The notes: a model not told the origin generated them from the letters alone. Shown: positions 24,761 to 37,794, counted from the first letter of the stretch. The stretch is DNA of 64,000 nucleotides from Sabethes cyaneus (GCF_943734655.1 NC_071354.1:48166044-48230043); one strand, 5' to 3'. Translations and numbers: made by a program.

Positions 24761-27464
24761 GGCTGCCAGTACTGTTTGGTTTGGTACAAACTGTTTAGTC
24801 ACATTCTGAAGATTCATAAACGGTGTTAATTGACTCTGGAAAGGCAGAGTAGATATAATTAAGCAATTTAAACGCGAGACCATTTTTACGGAATTCTTAG
24901 AATTTTCATGAATTTCTGTCTTTTTATCCTTCTGTATGTCTCTCTTTCTGTTTTTCTGTCTTTCTGTCTTCTGTCTTCTGTCTTTCTCTCTTTTTCTTTT
25001 TCTGTCGCCCTGAGTTTAACTTTTAGATTAAGGATTTTGAGTTTTGAGTTATGATTAAGTGGTTGATAGGTTTACATAGACCCCACTGGCCTAAAAGCTA
25101 TGATAGGCTTATGAATTGTGATTTAATTGAGTGCCATGAATTCCTTAACTCATGTGCTGATCCTATTTCATCATTTCAATTGACCAGAACCATTCAGAAA
25201 TATCTTATGGCAGCCGCAGCTCCTGCATCCGAACGAGCCCCAAGCACTAGCACTAGCATAACAGCACGAAGAACAGCACGAAACTCGTAAATAGGATTTA
25301 CCAAGGCTCAAAGTTTACGTTTTCTCGATTGCAGTTGGATTACCGTGCACAGTCGTCCAACTGGCTCTGTCTTCAGGTTGAAATCTCCACCGGCAGCCGG
25401 CCGCCGTGCGTGCCACCCGTTTCCAGAAACGCTGCTGGTTTTACCCCACAACAGCAAAAAGCAACGAGGAAACTCCGAAAATAAATATGGGGTTATCGTT
25501 TTACATTATGACCGATTCGTACAACATCCCGGACTCCAGGTTTCATCCTGGTTTCTTTTTGGAATCGTTCATGAAAGATGGTCCCCTCGTTTTGGAAGTT
25601 GACTTTCAGTTGAGGGCGGTATGCGAGATTTTACGAAGGAAAAAAAAACTCTGTCTCCTAAAAATAAACGCCCCTCTAACTCTACTGGGACTGGCTGGCT
25701 AGGCTACTGGGAAAGCCAAAACATGCGATGAACGATGAACGGCGTACGGAAAAGAGTAAACATCATACGGTGTAATTTATACATGCATGATGGTTTATTT
25801 TCCCACTTCTTCCCTCGACTCGGAACGGAGGTTTTTTACGCTGGTCCCTGCTACAGTCGGTCGGCGATGGAGACACACGGTGCTTTTTCAGCTTTATTTT
25901 GTTATCGGCAGGGTCGAAGCTAGGTGGAATAGAACGTCAAACTCTTAATTAGTCTCCCCCCTAGCTACGTAACCTTAACTGGCATCGGTGACGATCGAAA
26001 GGGGACCAGTTTAGTGCCGTTGAAGCTGAGTACCCCGCGTCCCGGCGACGCAACCCAACACCGATTCGTGTTCGTGACAGACACGAGAGCGCTTCTTCTC
26101 TTTGGCGAGTGAGTGGATTGCGAATGGCACGAGGGGCATAAAAAATGGTCTTTTATTTCGATATTATGTAAATAGAACTTACCATATATTATTTACAGAG
26201 ATTTCGAACCCGTGGCGCGGGCGGGAGGTTTCGCGGTGACGGTTTTGTGCCTATATGGGGGAATAGTTTGTTCTCGTGTTTCTTCTAACTTTCCTCCGCA
26301 GCGCCGCGCTGGCCGGTTAGTCGGAGTCACTAAACTACGGCAGCAGTGCGATGGCGTTTGCGTTGATGCTGTCGATGATGAAGGTGTTGGTGATATTTAT
26401 AGCGCACTGGTGGCAATCGGTGTGAACGATAATAATCGACGGTGGACCCCTCCACCGGCACTGGCAGCCTCCGCATTCCGATGCGATGGCGATCTGTTTT
26501 GGCCGGAGCAGCCAGAGCGTGATCGATTGACCGTCAGAGATTTTCTGATGGCAGATATGGGGAAATAAATGACAGCAGAACATGTCCCATTATTTCTCTA
26601 ATTTTGTTTTGCATCCAGCTTGACGGCTGCGACAGAAATTGACTGCAATTGACAGATTATGTGGGTTTATCCTAGAGTCGAGCTCCCCGGTTAAGTGGTG
26701 CTTAGAATTGCAGACTTCTCCGTGGACTGCAATAAATTTCAAATAAAACGAATGTCTTTCAGTGGGATGAAATCGTCGAACTTGCTAAAAGCTAGATGTC
26801 AAACATTTTAAACATATGGAAGACATTTAGTTGTCATATAGTGACTCATTCCAACGAAGTACAGATGGAATATTTCATTTCTTACAAGCCTATATGCTGT
26901 GCAGCAGACCCCCTTTTCCCAGTATTCAAAAGTATCTTACATTCCACCATTTAAACGACGTATGCCACCTCCCCTTTTCCTGGAAGAATTCTATTATTTT
27001 TTTTCACCTCAACAGCAGCTCAAAACCAACTCAAAACGAATGTATTGAAAATTTAAACAACAAAAAATCCATTTATAACCCCACCAATGCTGAACTCTTT
27101 CCCGTCAATCGTCGTCGGTTTTGTCCAATCCGGTGCAACCGGCGGCCAAGAAGAGTTGAGGTGCGTGTATATTGCTGTATTTCGGTGGGTGGGGTTTTGG
27201 ATGTGATAAATTTTCTCTTCTCTGGTTCGCGGTGTTGTTGCTGCTCGCGGCAGCTTGGTTGTTTTACCCTTTCGCTGCGCTCGCTGGCGTTGTTTGTTGT
27301 TTTTGTGTTTCGTGTTGGGAGTGGGAGAGGTTAAGTTGTTTACACACACGAACACGATTCATCTGCGAGAATGTTAACGTCTTGACGCAATTTTTTTTGT
27401 TTTGGACCGTGTTTAAAAATGAGTAAAGATTCAGTTAAATTCTATTGCTTTTGACGTATGACTA
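24761..27464. other. Unannotated stretch, mostly unique-looking
   Basis: Contains the CT-rich repeat at 24913. A 118-codon frame (26212-26568) starts with GTG just after an acceptor-like ATTTACAG at 26191-26198 and is followed by an AATAAA-like GAAATAAA; it could be a terminal exon, but no domain is recognised and no partner exon was found. Confidence 0.3.
24913..25007. repeat. CT-rich simple repeat
   Basis: TTTCTGTCTTTCTGTCTTC-type text with imperfect CTGT and CTTT units. Confidence 0.7.
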
Positions 27465-28455
27465 TGTCTTAGTAGAGTAATTCTCGCTGAAACGAGGCCA
27501 CTACTGACACGAGGTCTTCAAATATAGGAACTTTTGCACTTAAGGACAAGGTCGTCAGAGTCCATTTATGGCAGTCAGTATGGCACCGAATATCACCCTT
27601 CCCTTCCCTTCTTCAGTGTATCAACATGCTCCCATAGACTCGGAAAACCAACGGTTAGTTCAACTAACCTGCTAGCCGTAATCAGATCTTGCAACTCGAA
27701 GCACTAAACATTGCATTCTATAGGTTCTGTTACTTTTTGGGGCATAACTTACACTAAATACTGAGATTTCTGCCCAATTAAAATTCATCACTATATTTTC
27801 ACTTTTTCGCCGTCGATTTTTATTTAAATTTTTTCGGCCGTTCCATTCATCACATCACTCGCGAAACTTAACTTGAAACACAGAAAACTTTAATTTACCA
27901 CCCGAACAGTTATCTGGTAAGATATTATAATGATTTTGCCCAAACTGTTCACTTGAATTGATATGAAAAACTTTACTTCGTTTCGATTGCAATTCCGAAT
28001 CCGCGACCGTCGTTGTTGATACGTTACCAAGGAAACGGGAGTGATGCCATATTTACGTTGAGCGTGAGATTGGCCAATAATTTTCACTATTAAATTAACG
28101 GTCGTAAAATGTCGAAAATATACTTAAAAAATTCTCTGATAATAAAATTCACCAAAAAAACAACATTTTATGGGATAGAATTAGTGTCGGATCTAGTTCA
28201 ACAGCATAATTAGATACGCGATTCTACGTTTCATAATTGTTCATAAGAGAATATTACCTACTACTAGCAACTTAACATAAATTTAGCATAAACAAAACGA
28301 TAGTGAAAACAAGTACTGAAATCAGTAAAAAAGCAGCTGGCCTCTGACGACCTTCACCTTAATTGGTTGTAAATGGTTGCAAAATAAGAATGGCACTTTT
28401 GATACCTCGAAATAGTGGACCCCTCGTTCGCCAAGGGGCCTAATAGTTGCAAAAA
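27465..28455 (+). repeat. Dispersed repeat B, copy split by a TTAA MITE
   Basis: 27465-27539 (TAATTCTCGCTGAAACGAGG, GACACGAGGTCTTCAAATAT) and 28363-28455 (TTGGTTG, GTTCGCCAAGGGGC) together match 63490-63650 once the MITE is removed. Confidence 0.75.
27540..28362 (-). mobile_element. TTAA-flanked MITE, full copy inside another repeat (family T)
   Basis: The element is 27544-28358, reverse relative to 5381-6190, between TTAA at 27540-27543 and TTAA at 28359-28362. Ends are GGACAAGGTCGTCAGAGTCC and GGCCTCTGACGACCTTCACC. It lies inside a second dispersed repeat whose uninterrupted form is present near 63557, which lets the pre-insertion site be read. Confidence 0.85.
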
Positions 28456-29080
28456 AAGTTGAATTTTAAGCAAACCTTGAGATCTATATCACGTTTCTAT
28501 TTCATAAATTTGCATTGGCCAAATGGTCCAGTTCTGTAAAGAAGAATAACAGGGCTAACATATGGAATAACATTTCCTTTGGCCGCCATCTTGGATTTGG
28601 TCGCCATATTGGATTTTATCAAAAAATCGCCGTTTTCACTATGATCCCCGCAACCGATTTAAATTTTAAAATCATCATCGGCAAGCTGCGAAATAATGCT
28701 TCAAGAACCATCTATCAAATTAGGTGTGTATTGGCATTAACTAAATGGAACAATTAATTATCTGTATCAAGGTTTACAAATCTCATGTAATGGTAATGGT
28801 ATATATTGCTCCAATGCACACCTAACTTTATTAATGTTTCTTGTAGCATTTTTTCTCAGCTTTCCAATGGTGGTCCTAAAATAAAAATCGTTTGGGCGGA
28901 CTCATAGCGAAAGCGGCGAATCTATACCTATAAAAAAGGATTTCTGCCTGTCTGTTTGTCTGTCTGTCCGTATGTTCCTTATAGAATCGAAAACTACTGA
29001 ACCAATCGGTGTGAAAATTTGCATGTAGAGGTTTTTGGGGCCAGGAAAGGTTTTAGTGATGGTTAGAGACCCCTCCCCCC

Positions 29081-29490
29081 ACTAAGAGGGGGGCTCCCAT
29101 ACAAATGAAACACAAATTTCTGCATAGCTCGAGAACTAATCAAGCAAATAGAACAAAATCCCCTCTTTATAGGAGGAATTATAACTCCTCTCTCTTTTAA
29201 GAGGGGGGGCTTCCATACAAATTTCCTCATAACTCGAGAACTAATCAAGCAAATGGAACCAAATTTGGCATGTGAGAGTTTTAGATGGCAGAATTTTTTT
29301 CTGTGGTGTATTACGACCCCTTCCCCTTTTAAGAGGGGGGGCTCGCATACAAATGAAATACAAATTTCCTTATAATTTGAGTACTAATCAATCCAATGGA
29401 ACCAAATTTAGCATGTAGGAGATTTTTGAGTCTTGAATTTATTTTATGATAGTTAGAGACCTCTCACCTCTGTGGTAGGGGGATATTGAC
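29081..29490. repeat. About three tandem units of 125-135 bp
   Basis: Each unit carries AAGAGGGGGGGCTC, CATACAAATGAAA, a CTCGAGAACTAATCAAGCAA-type segment, and ATTTGGCATGT-type text, with divergence between units. They lie inside mosaic repeat A copy 3; the short copy 1 has a single unit near 11960-12110. Confidence 0.65.
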
Positions 29491-30385
29491 TCTCATACAA
29501 ATAAAACAAAAATTTTTGCGAAACTCAAAAACTAATCGAACTCTAGAAATTCGAGACTCTTCCATAAAACATTAATCAATAACAAGACCACAAAAACTAT
29601 CTATAGTAACACTAGATCATTCAGGACGTGACGGCCGCGAGTGTTGCCGGCGACCCGCCGTCGGAAGCGCCGCCCACTGTGGGGAGGCAACTCCCCGCAG
29701 AAATCACTACTGTCTAGGTTTATTTATTTTCCTAGACCTACCTGGGTTTCCTGGAACGAGCGACAGCAAGTAAGGAGAGTTTTCCGTGAAATGGTGCATT
29801 CCGCTTAAGGTTTTTCACAAAATGATATTCGGCAAAATGTTGTACAATCATGGCGAATATTACTATACGCATTCTGGCTATGCAATGAGGGGACAGGGGA
29901 GTTGTTCTCTACTTTACTGTGAGGAAAAATTGCAAATTTGAATATTAAACTACCCATTTCTGATCACTAATAAGCGTTAACATAAGCAGCAAATCAGCAT
30001 ATCTGGCATTTTATACTGCACGTTGCTCTATATTAGCTTTTTGACTGCATAAGGGTTGTAAATTGGCATCCAAAATTGTATTCAAATTCTTCGTGTCAGT
30101 AATTAGCTGTAAATTAGCATTGTCAGCACTATAAGAAGGTTATAGTAGCTGTATATTTTGCCAAAATAGCATTTAAGGCGACTTAAATGCTTATTGGCCT
30201 ACATTTGAATAGCATTGGTGATGCTTATTGGTTACCTGGAATGCTTTCATAGTTACGTAACTGCCAAAATGAATCATCTAAGGTTGAACTCTTCAGAAAC
30301 TTGCAAAACTCGGGATTGTGACAAAGGTCATCCGAGATTCATGATTTATGTACAACACAGGTTAATTTGTGGCAATACGAAGTTT

Positions 30386-30790
30386 CCCAAGTAACACACA
30401 AAACAAGTTAGAAAATAATCTTCATGGAAGTTAGTCGTTTAAGAGTACTATAAACGTACTTTGAAAACATGTGTCGTTATTATTAAGGTTTTGAGATGTT
30501 TTGTGATAACATGAATTTATTTGACAGCTCATATCAAATGAATAATGTTTGTTTTTGTCAACATGTCAATACGAAGTTTTTATTATGTCTCCATTACTAA
30601 ATTTAAACTACTGGAAGAACAAGATGTAGCTTATGCTATAATAACGTTTTAAAATGGTATGAAATAACTTGATACAAACTTCTTTCAATTGTTGTTTCAT
30701 TAGACTTCAATTTTTTGCGCTTTTCTCGTAATAGAGAAGTGCTGATGTATGTAATGTTATACTATTCTATAACAAGCTGTGTTGCTTGGG
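30386..30790. mobile_element. Nested element with CCCAAGTAACACA ends
   Basis: A 405-bp element with inverted ends CCCAAGTAACACA and TGTGTTGCTTGGG. It interrupts GAAGTTT/GTCGGG of mosaic repeat A, which is continuous in the copies at 10924 and 24291. A TT dinucleotide appears duplicated at the junction. No coding capacity is seen. Confidence 0.7.
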
Positions 30791-30808
30791 TTGTCGGGTC
30801 AGCTAGTT

Positions 30809-32904
30809 ATTTATAAAACCTTTCAGCCTGCATGAAACTATTCTGATTTCCTGGAGAGCTTTTGAATAAAATGATACCTTTTTTGCGAATAATTTGGGAG
30901 TAATTAGGGTATTTTTATATTGAAAGCTCTACAGTTCCTAAACGATCAAAGTTATAAATATACAATATTCAGCAATGTTGTGTATTTTTACTATTTGTAC
31001 AACTTTGTAAAAAATGAAAATATCATACAACAACTACAAAAACAGCTAAAAGAAAAAAACTAATTTTAACGATTCAGAAACAGGATTTTTCTATCTTTGG
31101 TGATAAATTTTTTAATGCACTTTTAGCGAGATTACAAAATCAAAATCAAAATTTACGCTAGACGATAGAAACTTTTATTTAAAGAAAATTGGAAGAATTT
31201 ATGGAAGTTCCATAAACTTAAAACCAAGTTTTGGTTTCTGACCAGTGCACATAGGAGTATTTGAGCTTTAAAAGTTGGTCAAAAGTATTATTAATCATTT
31301 TTGTTAGAGTAAACAAGCGGTAATGAGTGAAAAATAGTATCATTAGTTCTTTGAAGTAATTTTTTATGGAATTATGTTTGTATCTACCTAGTAGTGTAGC
31401 ACAACTTTTCTGATATTGCTTTTCTGTAGTTGAAGAATGGAAATTTTTTTAGAAATTTTCTGAATAAAGGGAGAGATATATATGAGAGAGAGGTAAGATA
31501 GATAGAGAGAGAGGTGAGAGGGAGAGAGGTGAGAAAGACACGTGTGTATTAGAGAGAGAGGTAAGAAAGAGGGATGTGTGTGAGAGAGATGTGTGGTGTG
31601 TGGAGAGTTGTGGAGAGTGAGAGAGTGAGGGAGATTGAGTGAGTGAGAGAGAGAGGTGAGATCTTAAACACTTGCCCTCGTTTTCCTGCGCATGTTTCTC
31701 TCTCGGTCCATTATTGAATCCCTTCGATGGGTGACCCTCCGGAAATTATCACAGGAAAACCTAATCCAGATCCAGCATGTACTTATTCTTCTTACAAAAC
31801 AGGACTTTTGACTGATAATACGCTTATCGAATGAATTACGTAATAAAGAGACTCAAAGTATGCGCAAATTTGATAGAAATTAAAGAAATTTGGCGAATTT
31901 CTCTTTTAATACCTAAAATTTCTTGTTCAATTACTTTATAGAGCATTTCTCTGGTGTCTCACAAGCACAATGATATAAAATTTATCTTTCAAATGCTTGA
32001 AATTACATGATAGTATAATTTATCATAAGAAAAATGCTGCAAAATTGAATATTTCATCATTTAGTAAAAAGTTTTTATTTCATGAAATTGCAAAAAGTTG
32101 CAAAAATTTAACTTACAACGTTCTTCCTGGGACTCTAAGCTATCAAATGGCATCAAAGATTGTGATGAGAAAAGGTGAGGTAGAGCACATAAACATAAAC
32201 ATAAACAAATATCACTTTAAAGTAGTAACATATTTGTGTTAATTTGCTATAATAAATACTGCTCGCTTGTCATCATTATATTCATTGAAATCTAAAGTCT
32301 ATATCAACAAATAATTGTAAAATCTTTGAGATTCAAAAGCCTTTTTACAGCCGGTCGATAGGATATATATAGCCTTAGAAATGTGAAAGGCAACATCCTT
32401 ACCTACATGAGCGAAAATATATGGCCCATTTTTATTCGAAGTTTGACAGCTCTATGCAAGATGTAAACAAGACAAATGGTTTCAAAATTAACGTTACATT
32501 GTATGATAGGTATCTGGAAAGACAGCGAGGTTTAATTGGAGGGGATTGAACGAGTTTCAACTTTCCTCATTTTGACCAGCTTTTTGGTCCAAATACTCCT
32601 CTGTGCAGTGTGCTGTGCCCGGTTAATTAAATTGTGTTGGGCTTTCGGTTGATCAATTGAGGGTTTAAATTTAATTTTTAGTAGAAGTCTTCGATATTGT
32701 AAGGTCTTAAGCCTTGAATTTTGAAAAAAAATTCGAAAAAAAATTCCGGATTTTGTCAGTTTCCCCATTTTGTTAGCCCAAAATTCAACATGGGGCTAAC
32801 AACATCCGAAAATTTCTGTAACAGGAAAGTGAGAAAGCAAATGAAAATTGAAGAAAGTCAAATAAATGCTTAAGAAATATCAGAGGGATTGTGCACAAGA
32901 CTCG
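30809..32904. other. AT-rich non-coding stretch
   Basis: Apart from the GA/GT repeat at 31470-31665, nothing recognisable. The 80-codon frames are low-complexity and unsupported. Confidence 0.4.
31470..31665. repeat. GA/GT-rich simple repeat
   Basis: Imperfect GAGAGAGAGGTGAGA and GTGTGTGAGAGA units over about 190 bp. Confidence 0.8.
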
Positions 32905-33480
32905 ACCGCATTGGTGACGTAGGACTACGTAAGTCTCTTTGTATCGATAGTAGGATGTATCCATGTAAGTAATAATACAATTCTTCGTGTATACATGCTA
33001 CATGCGTTGTACGTAACGTTTATCAAAGAAGAAACATTGTATACGTTCAATCCTCAACAGATTTAGGAGTTATTTCTATGAATTGATTGAATCTATTTTA
33101 TTAAAACGAATAAAAGTCACACTAAACCAAACAGTAAATCAATTTTCATGATCTGTTTCTACGTTGAATAGTGCTTTTCCTCTGGTAATCGGTTCGGTAC
33201 ACGGTACGCGCTAGTTATCAAAAAGCTGAAAATTTTACGCAAAACTTTTCTGCGGCTTACAAAAGAAGAACACTGATTTACAAGCTGCAGACGTTGTGGA
33301 AGTGGTAGAAAATGTTGTCCGTGACCAGAAAACTTATTCCCGTCATTTGTTGGTCGTCCGCAACGGTGAAAAATTCAATTTTTCCCTCGTTGCCTGTGTT
33401 ACTATCGCATTAACTGGACAAGAAAATTTAATAAACTCTTCAATTGTTGCGTGGTCCTTAAAAGGACCGATTGTTTGATT
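32905..33480 (+). repeat. Possible diverged repeat B copy with hairpin end
   Basis: GTGACGTAGGACTACGTAAG at 32915 and the palindrome GGTCCTTAAAAGGACC near 33457-33472 mark the two sides. The 60-codon frame between 33296 and 33478 is not supported as a gene. Confidence 0.4.
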
Positions 33481-36479
33481 ATCATATTTCCTGCTTGCAA
33501 TAAACTTGCACTAACGCACTTAACGTAATTTTCTTTTCGGTAAATTGGAGTACCGATAACCGCAAACCAGGCACTGAAAAAAAATGTGTTTGAGTATTTA
33601 AAAGATTTATAACTTGATTCCCGTAAGTCCTACAATTTTGGCATGTTCAGTAACTTTACGTAACTTTACAGCACAAACATCTTTTCTGAAGACACAATAA
33701 AAATACAACTACTTAAAATCTACAAAGAGATGCGAAATTTTCTAACAAACAATGTTGCTGAAGACAATAAAGCTCTACGAAGCATATAAAAGAAGTTATG
33801 AGGTTTTGTCCGAGCGCCGGGTCAATCTGCCCCACTGTGCGACGCGCCTAACATCGAGTAGACGATGCACTATTATCGTAGAATACGAAAGCTCAATTTC
33901 TCTCCGCTGTCACTTTTGGTCATAATGCGTTGTTTACCGGGTATGATCGACAATTAATATGCTTTTATTAGCTTTTGCTGTTACTAAAATAGGTATCAGG
34001 TATGAACGAAAAATAATCGCATATTACTTATCACATAATTACTAAATACATATTTGATTTACGTTCTACCGTATGGCTCCACAGCGAAAGCAAATTTTCT
34101 CATAAGCATTACTCCAAGGAAGATATTTCACATTGTATCGAGACCATTAAAGACGGTTTACGCAAGCTATAAACAGTTTGAGATTTCGATGTCCACTATC
34201 GTTTACAGGAAAAGTTGTTATTGGAGAAAAAATGCAATAATCCGGGATCACCAACTGTGCTATAAAAAAGAGGAGTAGCAAGTTGTCGACAGGTTACACG
34301 GTATTCAGGGGATCGGGGTTTTCTTGTTCCGAAATCGAAAAAACTTCTAAACTGAAACATGATTCCCTTTCTACTGATCCCATATCAGTAGAAAATTTAT
34401 AGGTATTATACATGTTGTGTCATAATTAGATATTTATACGTAAATTTGTCTTAAGAGATATCTCCACCATATTTGGTACATCTACCCTATTTATGAATAG
34501 AACTTATTCAGAAATTATGCTAGATAAGTCAACTTGTAAATATTCATTATCGTTATAGTCGTAGTAGAACAAGTTTTCAGTCATCTCCCAACGGCAGTAC
34601 ACGAAAACTTGAAAAAAGGAAACCTGTCTCTGCTTCCTTTAGGGAGTAGTACCACACCATGGCAGCCGAAAGGATTAACGCTATTGATTTCCCATCCATC
34701 ACTGACTGTGGGCATGATGGGCTTATCTATGTATAACGAATTGGCAAAACCAGAGGGGCTGCTATTATCCGCCACCAGACCAACCCAACAACCCTTTCCT
34801 CATATGGTGCATGATGGCCAAACAGGCAGGCACAATAACTCTTTCGGAACGGGAAAAGGGTCGAAATCTCTACCTGCGCGTGCGTGTAGTTTACCCCTTT
34901 TTTATATCGTATCGATTTCCCTCGTTCTCGGCCATTACGGGGTTGTGTTCCATTCCGTTCGCCATCGACGATGATCGATTGTTGTGATTAATGCCAATGG
35001 GTTTCGATGAGCGTCGTTAGAGTGGTTCCAAAAGAATCGGTCCCCGACGACGACAAGTGCTTTTTTTCCTCCTCTCTGTGCCTACCTGAAAATAAAAACC
35101 CTTTTCGGGACTGGCTTCGGGCTGATCTGTTGATTGCAAAACCAAAAAGCAATTAGGTTCTACTCCTCGAACGGGCTCTGGGCGTTGCTTTCCGGCTTCG
35201 AAACCTGATCGACACAGTCGACAGACTAATGAATGCGGAACGCATTTGTCACTTTTATCAGCAGCTCGCAATCGATGGCATGGATTGATTGAAAAGGGTT
35301 TCCCTCCATGGAGGAACATTCTTCTGGGTTCATGTTTCACCTTTTTTGTCTGTTTTCTCGTGAGGATTAATGTACCAAACTAAAAGGATTGTCGTGTACT
35401 TTGTACTCGAATCAGGGCGATGTATAATTTAAACCGGAAATGGCAATTTTGACATTCGTTGGGTGTTTTTTGCCCTTCCACATTTTTTAAATTAGTTCAA
35501 TTAGAAAACAACGTTCTTTTGATATTACAACCAAACAAGAGCCTAGTTCTTACTTAGAAAACAGAGTACCAGCGTAAATCCCGTTGATTACAATGTCGTA
35601 ACGATTCAAACGGAGCAGCATCTGCTGCTGTACTAGATCAAAAGATTCTTATCATCAGCGCCATCGTCAGTCGGCCGTCAAGCCACCGGCTCCGGGAAGA
35701 ATTCGTGGGCAGGAAATGCCACTTTTACACCCCATCCCCACCAAAACAGAACCGTGTGATGGAACGGGAACCGAACAAACCATTGCATTGTATTAGTCCA
35801 CTCTCAGGGCTCAGAGCTAAAAAATGAGCCTTCCTGCGAAAGCTGACGGACTAATGATTCTGTCTGATGGACGCAACTATACAATGAACTTTGAACGTCA
35901 GGATTTGAAAGGAACCCCGGGAATGAGGTGGAAATAGAAATTAAATCAATCTTTTATGAGCGTGAAGATGATGGTGGCGTTCGGTGCGAATGATAGAGAT
36001 GCCCTGAAGATTTCACTTGCATTCGAAGAAGGACACGATGGTTTACGATTTGAGTGTCTCTAGCTGTGAGCGCGGTATTCCGACGGGAGAATACCCCGGG
36101 GGGTGAATGAGTAAGCGTAATGATTAACGGAACCAAAGATGTAACAATTAATTCGCTAAAAAACCTATTTTCGTCTCCGAAACGATTCGGTTGAAAGATG
36201 AAAGGAAAGATGAGAGATGAGCTTGATAACGTCTGACGCATTTGTAGGATGCGACGCGGAGTACAAGCATATTGTTTCCATCTTGAAGAATGGATTAATT
36301 TGATGATTGACTTCAGAGGCGTAAGACGTGTGTTTGAGTTTTTCGGCTAATACCTATCATTAATTCGGTTTGTGCTCGCATATTTTTAATCTCGACCAAG
36401 ATTACATTTATGATCTTTGGTTTATGACTTTCGACTTTTGATTTTTGCTTCCAATTTTCGACTTTCGAATTATTTTAAA
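33481..36479. other. Unique-looking non-coding stretch
   Basis: No repeat copy, RT motif or splice pattern was recognised. The 34609-34974 frame (121 codons) has no recognisable domain. Confidence 0.35.
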
Positions 36480-36860
36480 CATTAATTTTATGCTTTGAAT
36501 TTGGAGCGAATTTTCAAGTAAATCTTCAGGTCGTCGGCGTAAGACAACGAAAGCCTCTAAGAACGTGGTTGACTTCATTGAAGTACAGCAGGAAGATTAC
36601 GGGCCTAAATGACTGCCTTGCGGGATCCTAGAGAAGGCTGAAAACGCATTAAATTGAAAGCCTTCAACCGTCACAATCAGTTTACGACTTGTAAGATAGG
36701 AATCAAACCAACGCAACGCACTCCCGCCGATACCGAATCTTTTTAATTTAGCAACTGCAATAGTATGATTGATTTTGTTGAACGCCGCAGATGGTATAGA
36801 TGACATCCGTTTGAGCACGATCCGCTAAGCTTCCTGCGATATATGATGTTGATCATCACT
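36480..36860 (-). pseudogene. Jockey/CR1-like reverse transcriptase fragment
   Basis: The minus frame 36818-36597 reads FNKINHTIAVAKLKRFGIGG, LRWFDSYLTSRK and IPQGSHLGP. Further down, in another frame, YADDLKIYLKIRS near 36530 gives an intact YADD box. The two parts are separated by a frameshift. Confidence 0.75.
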
Positions 36861-36964
36861 CAGGTATTGTTTGTTGTGTGACAGCAGCGGAGTCTTGATC
36901 ACCATCTCGAACAGCTTGGAAGTGGCACACAATGCACTGTGGTCCAGAAAGCAAAATTAGGTGG

Positions 36965-37240
36965 AAAAAACTACAAGGTATACAGCCCTAAGGGCTGTAC
37001 GAAAGGGTGACGTAGGACTGTGTCATATAATACTCATTACATTGATAACATGTTTTAATCGATGAAGTATAACTTTATGTCTGATCTATGCATATTTGAG
37101 TATCTGTGAGTATCATTGTTTGAGTGTTTATTTGTAAAAGAAGAGCGAAATATTCTGATTTAATTCTTCATTGAATCAATGGTGGTTTTGAAAAAAAAAC
37201 CGTTTGAAATTGTTTGGTGGCCCTGAAAAGAACTATGTTT
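36965..37240 (+). repeat. Dispersed repeat B, right-half copy
   Basis: AAGGTATACAGCCCTAAGGG, GAAAGGGTGACGTAGGACT and GAAGAGCGAAATATTC, ending GGTGGCCCTGAAAAG. The GACGTAGGACTACG word also appears at 32918, 38907 and 40912. Confidence 0.65.
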
Positions 37241-37376
37241 GAGCTGATAGCACTTCTTAAAAATCATCGCTATTCGGATGGATGTCGCTATTCGGTCCTT
37301 TAGACTCTAGGATGATGGTTGCCCGCTAATACAGGAGTGATAGGAAATACCAAATCACTGTAAAGTAGAAATGGAT

Positions 37377-37784
37377 TACCGTGGACCCCCGTTCGTTTGA
37401 CCATTTTTAATCTGAACACTTTTTAATTTGAACCCCGTTGGTTTGCACGACGTGCAAATTAAAAATGGTTCAAACGTCATTCTCAACATGACATCATTTG
37501 TTTATGCAGACAATGCACATAAACACGATTTGTTTGTACTGACTTAGCGTGTTTAATCGGTTTCACATTTCGTTTTCCTAACGCTTAAGAAAGAAATCCG
37601 ATCGGAAAATGCAATACTCGCACTTGCAACTGCCAACTAAAACAAACCACCAAAACAATAACACAGAGCAGGGCGGCCAGTTCACACAGGTTTCAGCATA
37701 TTTCGGGTTACCAGTTGTTCAAATTAAAAAGTAACCCCGTTAGTTTGCATGAGGAATCGTTCAAACGAACGGGGGTCCACTGTA
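37377..37784. mobile_element. TA-flanked MITE, 404 bp (mariner/Tc1-type ends)
   Basis: The element is 37379-37782 between TA at 37377-37378 and TA at 37783-37784. The left end is CCGTGGACCCCCGTTCGTTT; the right end reverse-complements to CAGTGGACCCCCGTTCGTTT. No transposase frame is seen. Confidence 0.85.
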
Positions 37785-37794
37785 GTTTTATCAA

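Larger units (their letters stand above)
28931..30808 (-). repeat. Mosaic dispersed repeat A, copy 3 (long, reversed)
   Basis: The right end, GTCGGGTCAGCTAG, is the reverse complement of the start of copies 1 and 2. It carries the CCAGGTAACCAATG-bounded segment (about 29950-30245), a threefold internal repeat (29081-29490), a GC-rich piece (29605-29760) shared with 44815-45045, and a nested 405-bp TIR element at 30386-30790. Confidence 0.7.

Noticed and set aside
34609..34974. 121-codon frame with a possible membrane segment
   Set aside because: The hydrophobic stretch is short, with no homologous motif and no neighbouring exon signals.
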